Shown piece after piece: positions 1 to 7,663 of a stretch of DNA of 64,000 bases (its first letter is position 1; each line of letters begins with the position of its first letter). A program made the position numbers and the translations under genes. Under the pieces are notes generated by a model. That model was not told the DNA's origin, ran no database searches, and saw only the letters and a list, made by a program, of their open reading frames with translations. Source of the stretch: Brevibacterium antiquum CNRZ 918 (lineage in GTDB: Bacteria; Actinomycetota; Actinomycetes; Actinomycetales; Brevibacteriaceae); assembly GCF_900169145.1 (NCBI RefSeq), contig NZ_FXZD01000007.1, forward strand, positions 62,001-126,000, written 5' to 3'.

Positions 1-668
1 TGCCCGATCTGCGGTTCGTCGCCGGGCCGTGGTTTTGATCCGGACTTCGAGGTTGTTCCGCCGGTGTCGTCACCGAAATCCCAGTGGTACTTCTCAGGGG
101 TGACCTTCACTGTCACCGCGTACGTCAACAGCGTCATGTCGATATAGCTGGTGCCCGCATCCGTCCAGAAGGCAGCCGGTTTGCCGATGACGGCCCAATC
201 CTTTGGCCAGGCATGAATCGTCGGAGCTGGAATGTCGAAGGTCTGGAACTGTGACTCAGGAATACGGGTGGGTGGTTCCGGCCGCACAGGCGCGCCGCCA
301 CCGCCGGGGCCCGGGCCGGGGCCAGGCAAATCCGCACAGATATGACCGACTTCTTCGAAGACGCAATCAGGCAGTCCGCCTCCACCACCGCCGTTCCCAC
401 CGTCTCCACCGCCGGAACCGGGGCCCTCGCCACCACCGGACCCGCCCCCGCCGCTACCTCCGCCGTCGGATCCGCCCCCTCCGGGGGCCGGAACTGGCGG
501 GGGAGGTGGAGCTGGGTTACCGCCGCCTTCCCCAGGAGCGTCAGCCGAGCAATTATTTATATTTCTCATATCGCAGTTCGGTCCGGCTACGGCGGGTAAG
601 GGGACCAGAATCGCGGCAATTAAACTTACGAAAATAGCGATAGCGATGTTGATCTTTAGCCTCAGCAT
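1..668 (-). CDS. Secreted Gly-rich protein with PKD-like segment (partial, 3' end off window)
   Basis: Open reading frame on the minus strand starting at ATG 668 and running off the left edge, so the C-terminus is missing. Residues 1-28 form a signal peptide (basic start, hydrophobic core, cleavage near AVAG). Then come a Pro-rich stretch and a long Gly/Ser-rich low-complexity linker with two cysteines (LPDCVFEEVGHIC). Past residue 140 the sequence is an ordinary globular one containing a WDFGDDT motif typical of PKD-like beta domains. The start codon overlaps the end of the upstream lipoprotein gene by 7 nt, so the two are probably co-translated. Function unknown; likely surface-exposed or secreted. 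Confidence 0.7.
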   Translation of the reverse strand, partial: MLRLKINIAIAIFVSLIAAILVPLPAVAGPNCDMRNINNCSADAPGEGGGNPAPPPPPVPAPGGGGSDGGGSGGGGSGGGEGPGSGGGDGGNGGGGGGLPDCVFEEVGHICADLPGPGPGPGGGGAPVRPEPPTRIPESQFQTFDIPAPTIHAWPKDWAVIGKPAAFWTDAGTSYIDMTLLTYAVTVKVTPEKYHWDFGDDTGGTTSKSGSKPRPGDEPQIG

Positions 669-1303
669 CGCTTCTCTTTTAAGGATTGTTCTGCGACTCG
701 CCAGCCGCTAGAAGTCTTCTCGATCGTGTGTTCCATTGTGACGAAGTCCGAATTCGACGTCGTATCTGCTTCGTCCGTTGGGTGCAGAGACCATTCGGTC
801 AAGTCGAAACAGAAATTCACAGAGACTATGTTCACGTCTTTCGAGCCATCTGCACTTTTGACATCGTCGATGGCTATTTTGCTTGGTGAGATGTTCCCAG
901 CGAATTGATAGGTGCCGTCCTTGACGACTTGGGCATCACCTTTAATTGACTCCAACGCGTCTCCACTGGCGAATTTCGGAAAATCGTCCGCAGTCTCAAA
1001 GTTGCCCGAATAGGCAGAATTTACCGATCGGAAAAACCCCTCGAACGCGACCAATGCCCCTTCGACGGCTTCCGTCTCCTCAGGACTCAGATCAAGCTCG
1101 GTCTCGTAGGCGGGGATCGTGGGCTGCGGATCGGCAGCAGGGGATGCCGCCGTAGGATCCTTGGCGGGCAGAGTCGATGTCGGTGCAGCCACAGGGGAGT
1201 GGTCTTCGCATCCCGACAGTACAAGCGGCAGTGCCAGTGCGGCTGTCAGTGCAATGCTCGTCGTCGTTCGATAGCGGATACGTCCGCCAAGTCCAGTTTT
1301 CAT
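662..1303 (-). CDS. DUF6318-like lipoprotein
   Basis: A 213-residue protein with a basic N-terminus, a hydrophobic stretch and lipobox LSGC, so Cys32 would be lipidated and the protein anchored outside the membrane. A Pro/Ala/Thr-rich linker (about residues 35-65) leads to a globular domain resembling small actinobacterial lipoproteins of the DUF6318 type, with two cysteines near the C-terminal half. Its stop overlaps the start of the next secreted protein gene by 7 nt, so the two form an operon. Upstream, CATAAT in the 1304-1437 intergenic stretch is a possible -10. The biochemical role is not known; the family name is recalled from sequence resemblance only. Confidence 0.75.
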   Translation of the reverse strand: MKTGLGGRIRYRTTTSIALTAALALPLVLSGCEDHSPVAAPTSTLPAKDPTAASPAADPQPTIPAYETELDLSPEETEAVEGALVAFEGFFRSVNSAYSGNFETADDFPKFASGDALESIKGDAQVVKDGTYQFAGNISPSKIAIDDVKSADGSKDVNIVSVNFCFDLTEWSLHPTDEADTTSNSDFVTMEHTIEKTSSGWRVAEQSLKEKRC

Positions 1304-1437
1304 TCCACGCCTCTGTGGTCGAGAACTCCGGCGCCGATGTACGAATCGCGCCCGGAATCTCTACATTATGCGAGAACTGTGACTTTGAGAACAGGCGAAG
1401 TTGAATCTGTGGATAACCTGCCCGCGAGTGAGCGGAG

Positions 1438-1938
1438 CTACTTCTTGGCTGCTTTCGCGGCCGCCTTCTGCTGCTTCTTGAAGGCGCGGACTTCCAACAG
1501 AGTGTCCTCATCGACCACATCGGCGATCGAGCGACGGCTGTCTGCAGTGCCGTAGTCTCCAGCTGCCTCGCGCCATCCATCGGCGTTGAAATCGAATTGT
1601 TTGCCCAGGAGGGCCAGGAAGATCTTTGCCTTCTGCTCACCGAAACCAGGCAGCTTCTTCAAGCGTTTGAGGACCTCGGGACCCGTCGGATCTCCGGACG
1701 TCCAGATCGCTGCAGTGTCAGCGTCATATTCGTCGACGATCTCTGCTGCCAGCTTCTGCACTCGCGTCGCCATTGACTTCGGGAAACGATGCACTGCCGG
1801 TTTGATCGAGAACTTCTCCAGGAACTCATCCGGATTCATCTCAGCAATCTCGACCACATCGAGCTTGCCCAGACGCTCAGCAAGCTTCGCTGGTCCGGCG
1901 AACGCAACTTCCATCGGCACCTGCTGGTCGCACCACAT
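1438..1938 (-). pseudogene. HhH-GPD base-excision repair family protein, C-terminal part, split by element
   Basis: The frame encodes the C-terminal roughly 163 residues of a small HhH-GPD family protein. It has the conserved DQQVPMEVAF start of the body, a helix-hairpin-helix (LKKLPGFGEQKAKIFLALLG) and a Lys/Ala-rich tail. Intact relatives are about 190 residues and begin with a segment like MALRITGD...LLIGMLLDQQVPM. Here everything before DQQV is lost at the left junction of the inserted element. The apparent ATG at 1938 is supplied by element DNA (MWC), and no ribosome-binding site or well-placed -10 precedes it. The missing N-terminus is at 8713-8859. Joining the two restores a 191-residue protein. 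Confidence 0.85.
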
Positions 1939-1956
1939 ATTTTAACCATGTAGTAG
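1913..1956. other. attL of the integrated element
   Basis: Left host/element junction. The host gene sequence is intact up to GTC at 1927-1929 and element sequence begins at 1930. The same GTC occurs at the right junction (8773-8775), the only bases shared exactly. Fusing 1913-1929 to 8776-8790 rebuilds a 32-bp attB with perfect 7-bp outer inverted arms (ATCGGCA/TGCCGAT) whose centre falls on the TC of GTC. This is as expected for a large serine recombinase site with a 2-bp crossover. Confidence 0.75.
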
Positions 1957-1965
1957 GCTCGGTTT
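1954..1965 (+). promoter_or_regulatory. Leaderless -10 of the integrase gene
   Basis: TAGGCT at 1954-1959 ends 6 nt before the ATG at 1966, and no ribosome-binding site is present. The -10 and the -35 position (about 1931-1936) lie on the element side of attL. Confidence 0.5.
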
Positions 1966-3504
1966 ATGGCTGAACTGGTATGGGGCGGGTACGCCCGAAT
2001 CTCGGAGGATCCTCGCGACGAGAGGTCTGGCGTCCGGCGGCAGCGCGAGGACATCGACGCCGAGATCGTCAGGCGCGGGGGTGAGTCGCTGGACGAGGCA
2101 CGTTTCTATCTCGAAAACGACACATCTGCCTACAAGCGCAAGCGAGTGACGATCACGGACGAGTACGGCGAGCAGCGGCAGGCGTACCGCGTCATCCGTC
2201 CCGTCTGGGCTCAGGCGCTCCGCGACCTCCGCGCCGGTGTCATCACGGCTCTCGCCGTCTACGACCTGGACCGCCTCGCCCGCGACCCCCGCGACCTTGA
2301 GGACGCCATCGAGGTCGTGCAGCACCACGGCTCACTCATCATCTCGGCCACATCGGCGGGGACCGACCTCATGTCAGACTCGGGCCGGGCGATGGCCCGG
2401 GTCATGGTGACCATGGCGCAGAAGTCGAGCGCCGACACGGCTCGGCGAGTGGCCCGGGCTCATCTGGAGTCGGCTCATGAGGGCAGGCCAGTGGGAGGCT
2501 CCCGTCCATTCGGGTTCCTCGCTGACAAGGTGACCCACTGCCCCGTCGAGGCCCCTCTCGTCCGTAAGGCAGCGCAGGACATCATCGACGGCGCGTCCAT
2601 CCGCGGCATTGCCGAGGAGTGGGCCGCGGCCGGGATCAAGACTGTTCGCGGCGGTGCCTGGAATCGCTCGGTGATCCGTCACATGCTCTCGAATCCGAGG
2701 CTCGCCGGTTGGCGCGTCCATCAGGGCAAGATCGCCACAGACAGGGACGGGAAGCCAGTCCGCCTCGTCCAGCCTCAGACGTTGGCGGTCGTCGGGGAGG
2801 ACGGCAAGCCAGCTCGGGCGAAGAACCCGCGTGCGGGTGAGCCCGTCGAGCCGCTGCTCGATCAGGACACGTTTGATCGACTCCAAGAGGCTTTGGTCAG
2901 GCCTGATAATCGCAAGGTGAAGCCCCGAAGGGGTGCCCGGCGCTATCTGCTCTCCGGGCTCGTCCGTTGCGCCGTGTGCCATCGGCAGATGTACGGCAAC
3001 CGCTGGGGTGAGACCGGCGGCGAAATGCGGTTCTACTACGTTTGCCAGGGCGGAGCGGATGACAAGCACGCGGTCAGCGTCTCGGGGCACGGCACCGACG
3101 CCTTCCTTGAGCGAGTCGTGCTCGACCGGCTGGCCGTCGAGGACATGGAGCGCCCTGCGCCGGAGTTTTCCGGCGACGGTCGGCTCGCCCAGGTGAAAGA
3201 AGCGATCACGGAGCTGATGAGTGTGCATCGCACGGGCCTGCTCTCGGGATCGGTCGTGTTCCCCCAGGTCCAGCAGTTGCAGGAGGAGCAGGAGCGACTG
3301 GAGGCCGAGCGCGGCGAGTTCATCCGCGCCACCGCAGGGCCGACCACAGCGAGGGTCACGCCCGAGGTGTGGGCAGGCATGTCCACGGATAAGCGCCGGG
3401 CCATCGTCGAGACTCTGATCGAGGCCGTCCTTATCCATCCGGGGCGGCAGCGTCAGAACAAGCTCGACTATGACCGGATCGAGGTCGTGTGGCGACAGGA
3501 CTAG
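1966..3504 (+). CDS. Large serine recombinase (integrase)
   Basis: A 512-residue large serine recombinase that would catalyse attP x attB integration and, with a directionality factor, excision. The resolvase domain occupies about residues 5-165, with the expected catalytic Ser13 in GYARIS and the conserved arginines of the LDRLARDPRDL and SADTARRVARAH segments. The recombinase domain follows (GSRPFGF, then VIRHMLSNPRLAGW), then a zinc ribbon with Cys335, Cys338 and Cys360. A coiled-coil stretch about 420-450 precedes a C-terminal helical tail. The length is normal for the family. It begins 37 nt inside the element next to attL, the usual integrase position. Start: ATG 1966 behind a leaderless-type -10. 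Confidence 0.95.
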   Translation: MAELVWGGYARISEDPRDERSGVRRQREDIDAEIVRRGGESLDEARFYLENDTSAYKRKRVTITDEYGEQRQAYRVIRPVWAQALRDLRAGVITALAVYDLDRLARDPRDLEDAIEVVQHHGSLIISATSAGTDLMSDSGRAMARVMVTMAQKSSADTARRVARAHLESAHEGRPVGGSRPFGFLADKVTHCPVEAPLVRKAAQDIIDGASIRGIAEEWAAAGIKTVRGGAWNRSVIRHMLSNPRLAGWRVHQGKIATDRDGKPVRLVQPQTLAVVGEDGKPARAKNPRAGEPVEPLLDQDTFDRLQEALVRPDNRKVKPRRGARRYLLSGLVRCAVCHRQMYGNRWGETGGEMRFYYVCQGGADDKHAVSVSGHGTDAFLERVVLDRLAVEDMERPAPEFSGDGRLAQVKEAITELMSVHRTGLLSGSVVFPQVQQLQEEQERLEAERGEFIRATAGPTTARVTPEVWAGMSTDKRRAIVETLIEAVLIHPGRQRQNKLDYDRIEVVWRQD

Positions 3505-3523
3505 CGCTCGTTCGCGCTCGGCG

Positions 3524-3565
3524 TTGACACCGCTTGACATGAACATTAAGATCGTGAGTAATCTT
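3524..3565 (+). promoter_or_regulatory. Promoter with overlapping operator-like inverted repeat
   Basis: TTGACA (3524-3529) and TAAGAT (3547-3552) are 17 nt apart, a good sigma-70-type promoter. A second TTGACA occurs at 3534-3539. The -10 overlaps the inverted repeat AAGAT(8 nt)ATCTT (3548-3565), a possible operator. It probably drives the excisionase-rep-mob operon. The rest of 3505-3793 holds only a short inverted repeat, GATGA/TCATC at 3654-3669, and no gene. Confidence 0.55.
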
Positions 3566-3793
3566 GATGACGATCTCAAAACTCGGGATCGTCGGCCTCG
3601 TAAATCCCGCGGGGCCGGAGGGAGAGCCTGGACCGGGGTGGGATTGCTCGGTTGATGACTTTGATCATCACGTGCCTGCGCGACGGAGCAGGGATGCCGA
3701 CAGAGCCTCGAGGCGAAGGTCGCCGGGCTGGGGTGCCGATTGACCCCGGTAACGCTCGTCACAGACGGATGAGCTGTTTACCGGAGGTTTGTC

Positions 3794-4096
3794 ATGTCCG
3801 CCCTCGTCGCGGATTCCGTTCAGCAACTCGTCAGTCTTCAGAGCGCCGTTGACCTCGGCTACGGGGCGTACTCGACCCTGCGCCGGTACATCGCAGACGG
3901 TCGTCTCCCCGCGGTCAAAATCGGCTCCCGTCTCAAGGTGCGCAGGGCCGACCTCGACGCCCTCGCCGTCTCCGCCGGGCCTGTCGCAGCGACGGAGCTT
4001 GACCGGGCCGTCGAGCGAGTGCTCGCCTCGGCCCCTGCTCTCACCGACGCGCAGCGTGAACGCCTCGGTCGTCTCTCTGTCGGTGATAGCCGATGA
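3794..4096 (+). CDS. Excisionase / MerR-type helix-turn-helix DNA-binding protein
   Basis: A 100-residue protein whose middle (about residues 15-55, LGYGAYSTLRRYIADGRLPAVKIGSRLKVRRADLDAL) is a typical HTH_17 winged-helix excisionase domain. It would act as recombination directionality factor or as repressor of the element operon. A strong Shine-Dalgarno (CCGGAGGT) precedes ATG 3794. The TGA stop overlaps the ATG of rep (ATGA at 4093-4096), so rep is translationally coupled. The C-terminal half is helical and not recognised. Confidence 0.8.
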   Translation: MSALVADSVQQLVSLQSAVDLGYGAYSTLRRYIADGRLPAVKIGSRLKVRRADLDALAVSAGPVAATELDRAVERVLASAPALTDAQRERLGRLSVGDSR

Positions 4097-6045
4097 GCGG
4101 CCGCCGAGCACGCGCCCAGCGCCGTCAACCTGCTGACCTTCCCCTGTCCCCCAACCGAGGGAGCGCAGCAACCGAGGGCGGGAGCGAAACGACGGTCATT
4201 CTTGGTTCTGAGGATGAAGTCGTTTCAGTCGTTTTCGGCCCCTCAGACAGCCAAAGCTCCAGGTCAGGCGGGGGGACCATGGGCTTGTGTCCCCCCGCCA
4301 GCAACGAAGTCGTTTCAGTCGTTTTTGATGGCTCCGAGACGAATTCGACGTCGGTCGGCGAGCTGCCCGAGACGCTTCGTCTGCTCGATCTCGTGGGTAC
4401 CGACGAAGACCCGTACAAGGAGGGCGGCGCGTGGGCCTACGCCGAGGAACTGGGAGGTCGCGTCTTCTTCATCACGCAGAACGAGCGCTATACGGATGGT
4501 CGTGTGCTGCTCGACGAGGCGCAGATCGAGCGGGCCGTCGCGCGCAAGGGCATCACGCGCTGGGCGTGGGTCAAGCACGACAAGGACGTGATCTCCGAGG
4601 ACGACGTGAAGCGGAACCCGGCGGCCGTGCTGGGCGATCCGAAGGCTGACGGCTATCACGTGGCCGTCGAACGCAAGTCGTTCGCGAGCGTCGGTCAGAT
4701 CGCCCGTCTGTTCGGGGTGTCGCCGAGCCAGGTCGAAGTCAAGCCTCAGGGGTCCTTCATGGACCTTGTCGAGTATTTGACGCACGAGCATCCGAATCAG
4801 CTCGCGAAGGGCAAGCATCACTATGCCGACGAGGAGGTGCACGCGAGCTTCGACTGGCGTCCAGCTCTGGACGACCACAAGCTGGCACGGTCTGCGAAGG
4901 CCGGTCAGCGGGCAAGTCTCAAGAAGCGTGACGCGATCCGCGAGGCCGTGATGCTCGGCGAGATGACGCTGAAGCAGGTACGTGAGAACGAGCGCGCGAT
5001 CTACATCCAGGACCTGGAGAAGCTGCAGAAGCTCCGCCAGGACTTCATGCTGCACCAGCCTGCGCCACGGCATCGGATGAACTACTACATCGGCTCTCCC
5101 GCCGGTGCCGTGCGCAAGGGACGGACGGGCAAGACGCAGCTCGCGAAGCTCTTTGCCCGGATGCTCTACCCCGATCTCGAAGCCGACGAGTGCTACCACG
5201 TCGCGACGGATGCCCGCGTGCCGCTCCAGAACTACAAGGGGCAGCCGGTGATCATCTGGGACGACTACAGCGTGCCCGGTCTCTTGGCTGCACTCGGCAG
5301 CCGGGAAGGCGTGTGGCAGGTCTTCGACGATCACCCGAGCGCGAGCGACGCGAACATCAAGTACGGCTCCGTGCGGCTCGTCCACGCAGTGAACATCATC
5401 GCGAAGACGACGCCGTACGCCGAGTACCTCGATGGCCTGGCCGGTGAGTACACCGATGCCAGCGGCAATGTGCACGAGGCCGAGGATCGCAGTCAGTCGT
5501 GGGGCCGTTTCCCGGTGGTGTTCGAGGTGACGCCGGACAGCATCGAGATGCTGCTCAATCGCGGCTTCGCAGACGACACCGACGACTTCCTCGCCTACCA
5601 GAAGGTCGCCCGGATGAGGGCCAGCATGAAGGCCGTGTGCAGCGGACTCGACGCAATCGAGAGCGATGAGGAGCGCGAGGCCGCGACGTTCCAGGTCGGC
5701 GAGGTGCTCCTGCGCCCGATCATCGATCAGCACCGCGCTCTCCAGCCGGTCGCCGATCGTGCGGGTGCGGATGTCGTCGGTGAGTTGCTCGCCGGGATCG
5801 AGGTGCTCGACGGCGAGGCGCTGGAGCAGGCGGACGCCGAGCACGCGGCCGAGGTGCACGCCGCGGTGCTCGATGGCGTCGCCGTCGAGGAGGAGCAGCG
5901 GCGGCAAGCGCGGCTGGCATCGCAGCGCGAGGAATTGACCAAGGTCAACGAGCATATCGGGCGGCTCCGCGAGGCCGGGTTTTACGAGCTTCCGCAGTCG
6001 AGCAGGCGCGAAGTTCTCGACATTATCGAAGGCGGTGCGTCATGA
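4093..6045 (+). CDS. rep: Replication initiator with Rep_2-type HUH domain and SF3-type helicase domain
   Basis: A 650-residue protein. Residues 1-100 have no recognised domain and carry the peptide EVVSVVF twice, encoded by origin-like DNA repeats. Residues about 115-260 resemble the pMV158 RepB/Rep_2 nuclease: HDKD (His162), GYH (His189, with the first histidine of the usual HxH replaced by Gly187) and EYLTH with candidate nucleophile Tyr228. Residues about 320-480 form an SF3-like ATPase: P-loop GRTGKT (Lys347) and Walker B IIWDD (Asp390-Asp391). The C-terminus is helical. It would nick the origin and unwind DNA for rolling-circle replication of the excised element. ATG 4093 overlaps the upstream stop. 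GTG 4393 is an alternative start that would leave the repeats untranslated. Confidence 0.85.
   Translation: MSGRRARAQRRQPADLPLSPNRGSAATEGGSETTVILGSEDEVVSVVFGPSDSQSSRSGGGTMGLCPPASNEVVSVVFDGSETNSTSVGELPETLRLLDLVGTDEDPYKEGGAWAYAEELGGRVFFITQNERYTDGRVLLDEAQIERAVARKGITRWAWVKHDKDVISEDDVKRNPAAVLGDPKADGYHVAVERKSFASVGQIARLFGVSPSQVEVKPQGSFMDLVEYLTHEHPNQLAKGKHHYADEEVHASFDWRPALDDHKLARSAKAGQRASLKKRDAIREAVMLGEMTLKQVRENERAIYIQDLEKLQKLRQDFMLHQPAPRHRMNYYIGSPAGAVRKGRTGKTQLAKLFARMLYPDLEADECYHVATDARVPLQNYKGQPVIIWDDYSVPGLLAALGSREGVWQVFDDHPSASDANIKYGSVRLVHAVNIIAKTTPYAEYLDGLAGEYTDASGNVHEAEDRSQSWGRFPVVFEVTPDSIEMLLNRGFADDTDDFLAYQKVARMRASMKAVCSGLDAIESDEEREAATFQVGEVLLRPIIDQHRALQPVADRAGADVVGELLAGIEVLDGEALEQADAEHAAEVHAAVLDGVAVEEEQRRQARLASQREELTKVNEHIGRLREAGFYELPQSSRREVLDIIEGGAS
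4186..4325 (+). repeat. Candidate double-strand origin: G/C hairpin with flanking iterons
   Basis: The 20-mer GAAGTCGTTTCAGTCGTTTT occurs identically at 4216-4235 and 4306-4325. Each copy is a tandem pair of the 9-mer AGTCGTTTY. An inverted GAAACGAC lies at 4186-4193. Between the copies, 4267-4277 (GGCGGGGGGAC) pairs perfectly with 4289-4299 (GTCCCCCCGCC) around an 11-nt loop. A G-run/C-run nick hairpin plus iterons is the layout of the pMV158 double-strand origin, which fits the Rep_2-type initiator encoded here. The block lies inside the annotated 5' end of rep. Confidence 0.65.
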
Positions 6046-6575
6046 GCGCCGCCGAGACCCGCGACGCCGTGCGTCGCACCCCCTCGCCCGCAGGGAGCGC
6101 AAGCGACCGAGGACGAGGGCCAGCGGCGATTGACGACACGAGCGCCAGCGCTGTGTCGGACAATCGCCCTGCTGGCCGAACCCGTCACCATGTCCAGGGA
6201 GTCGAGCGCGCAGGCACTGATTCGCCCCCGGCGAATCGTGCCGCGCGGCTCGACGTCAGGCTCACGGCCGCGGAGCGCGAAGCGATCCGTCGGCGGGCCG
6301 ACCGCCTCGGGACCGCGCCCTCGGCGTGGGTCCGTGCGACGGTACTCGATGCTCTCGATTCCAGGGGCGGGCATGTCGAGGCGATGGAGGCCGCAGCGGC
6401 CATGGCGCCCAGTCCCGAGCTGGCGGCAGCGGTCGAGCAGCTGCGCCGGGTCGGGGTGAACTTGAACCAGGTCCTGCGCCGTGGAGGTGCGGTCGATGAC
6501 CGTCTCCTCGGCGCAGTCCTCGGCGCTGTCGATGAGGTGCGGTCTCGGCTCGGGGACAGGGTGCAGCTGTCATGA
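6042..6575 (+). CDS. MobC-like mobilization accessory protein
   Basis: A 177-residue protein with a disordered Arg/Ser/Pro-rich N-terminus (1-65). A ribbon-helix-helix-like segment follows (ARLDVRLTAAEREAIRRRAD), then the typical MobC motif LRRVGVNLNQVLR (about 133-146). MobC proteins bind oriT and help the relaxase to nick. The ATG overlaps the rep stop and the stop overlaps the relaxase ATG, both by 4 nt (ATGA), so it sits in one translationally coupled operon. The family assignment is firm; which DNA it binds is not known. Confidence 0.85.
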   Translation: MSAAETRDAVRRTPSPAGSASDRGRGPAAIDDTSASAVSDNRPAGRTRHHVQGVERAGTDSPPANRAARLDVRLTAAEREAIRRRADRLGTAPSAWVRATVLDALDSRGGHVEAMEAAAAMAPSPELAAAVEQLRRVGVNLNQVLRRGGAVDDRLLGAVLGAVDEVRSRLGDRVQLS

Positions 6576-7663
6576 GCACGTGTAACGTCCGACCGTCGAA
6601 GTCGGCCGCGGACTCGGTGGGATACGCCCTCTACGGCCGTGGGGATGCGGAGCGTGCCGAGCACCTCGCGAACGGTACGAACCGGGCCGCGGAGTTCAGC
6701 TGCTCGGTCGGGTCTGCCGAGGATTTCGTCGCCCGTGCCGAGGCGCTGTCGAAGGCTCACGGCCGCAAGGTCGAGTTGTACTCGTACACGCAGAACTTTC
6801 CTCCGGACGAGTTCGACGTGAACAGCCCCGACGATGTTCGACGCGTTCACGAGCTGGGGGTGAAGCTGGCGAAGCGGCTGAACTCGGCAGATTACCTCGT
6901 TGCGACGCATATTGACTCTGCCGCTGGCCATGCGCACAACCACGTGTACCAGATCAATCACGACCGGCTTACCGGTAAGGCGCTCAAGCGCAACACCTCG
7001 TGGAAACGGGGTCTTCGGTGGACAAACGACAAACTCATGAAAGATGAGGGCTGCCGGGTGCTGCCGTCGCCCGAGCGGCCCCCGCTCGACTGGTCTCAGA
7101 GGCGTGAGGAGTTCGCAGTCGGAGGTTTTGAGCGCGAACTCGGTGACCGTGTTGCCGACTCGTTGCGCGACCCCCGCTCCGTCTCCCGCGAGGCGTTCAC
7201 CGACGTGCTTTCGGAGCACGGCGTCACCCTCGCGGAGACGAAGCGGGACGGCCTCACCTACAAGATGCGCAGGTCTGACAACGGGAAGATCGGCAGGCGT
7301 AAGGCATCCGGTCTCACTCCTGAATTCACCGCCGAAGGTACACAACAGATTTTCGAGTTTCACAGCAATAGCAAGGAAAGGGAGAAGCAGGACGATGGGT
7401 ATTTACGAGGATATGAGCAACGAGAGGATCGAGCAGCAGCAGGCCTCGACCTCGCCCGCGCACGACTCGAACTCGCAGAGGCTGAGGCAGGTCGAGGAGC
7501 AGGTCGCCGAGCAGGGGGTCGCACTCAAAGAGACCGTGCAGACGCTCACGCGGCTGCGTCTGAACGGGAACGGAGCTTCGGCCGACGCCGAGGTCGTGGA
7601 ACGGCTCGCAGCGTCTCTGGAGGCTCTGCGAACCGAGGGCGCGACCGAGGTCGCTCGCTCTGA
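6572..7663 (+). CDS. Relaxase / mobilization nuclease (MobA/VirD2-like)
   Basis: A 363-residue relaxase. Candidate catalytic tyrosines are Tyr18 and Tyr21 (SVGYALYG). Motif III is complete (HIDSAAGHAHNH), with His120, His122 and His124 forming the metal-binding triad and Asp115 nearby. It would nick one strand at oriT, stay attached to it and pilot it into a recipient using another element's secretion channel. The last about 90 residues are Arg/Ala/Gly-rich and low in complexity, and their DNA also encodes the start of the next gene in another frame (7395-7663). No T4SS gene accompanies it. Confidence 0.9.
   Translation: MSTCNVRPSKSAADSVGYALYGRGDAERAEHLANGTNRAAEFSCSVGSAEDFVARAEALSKAHGRKVELYSYTQNFPPDEFDVNSPDDVRRVHELGVKLAKRLNSADYLVATHIDSAAGHAHNHVYQINHDRLTGKALKRNTSWKRGLRWTNDKLMKDEGCRVLPSPERPPLDWSQRREEFAVGGFERELGDRVADSLRDPRSVSREAFTDVLSEHGVTLAETKRDGLTYKMRRSDNGKIGRRKASGLTPEFTAEGTQQIFEFHSNSKEREKQDDGYLRGYEQREDRAAAGLDLARARLELAEAEAGRGAGRRAGGRTQRDRADAHAAASERERSFGRRRGRGTARSVSGGSANRGRDRGRSL

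Noticed and set aside
3654..3669. GATGA/TCATC inverted repeat as oriT of the element
   Set aside because: Only 5 bp per arm, with no known nic sequence and no link to the relaxase gene. oriT remains unlocated; the 4267-4299 hairpin is better explained as a replication origin.
2374..3762. Long minus-strand open frame opposite the integrase (462 codons)
   Set aside because: Antisense to a clear serine recombinase; no domain, ribosome-binding site or sensible protein. A by-product of high GC content.
4315..5955. Long minus-strand open frame opposite rep (546 codons)
   Set aside because: Low-complexity His/Arg/Leu-rich translation, antisense to conserved rep motifs.
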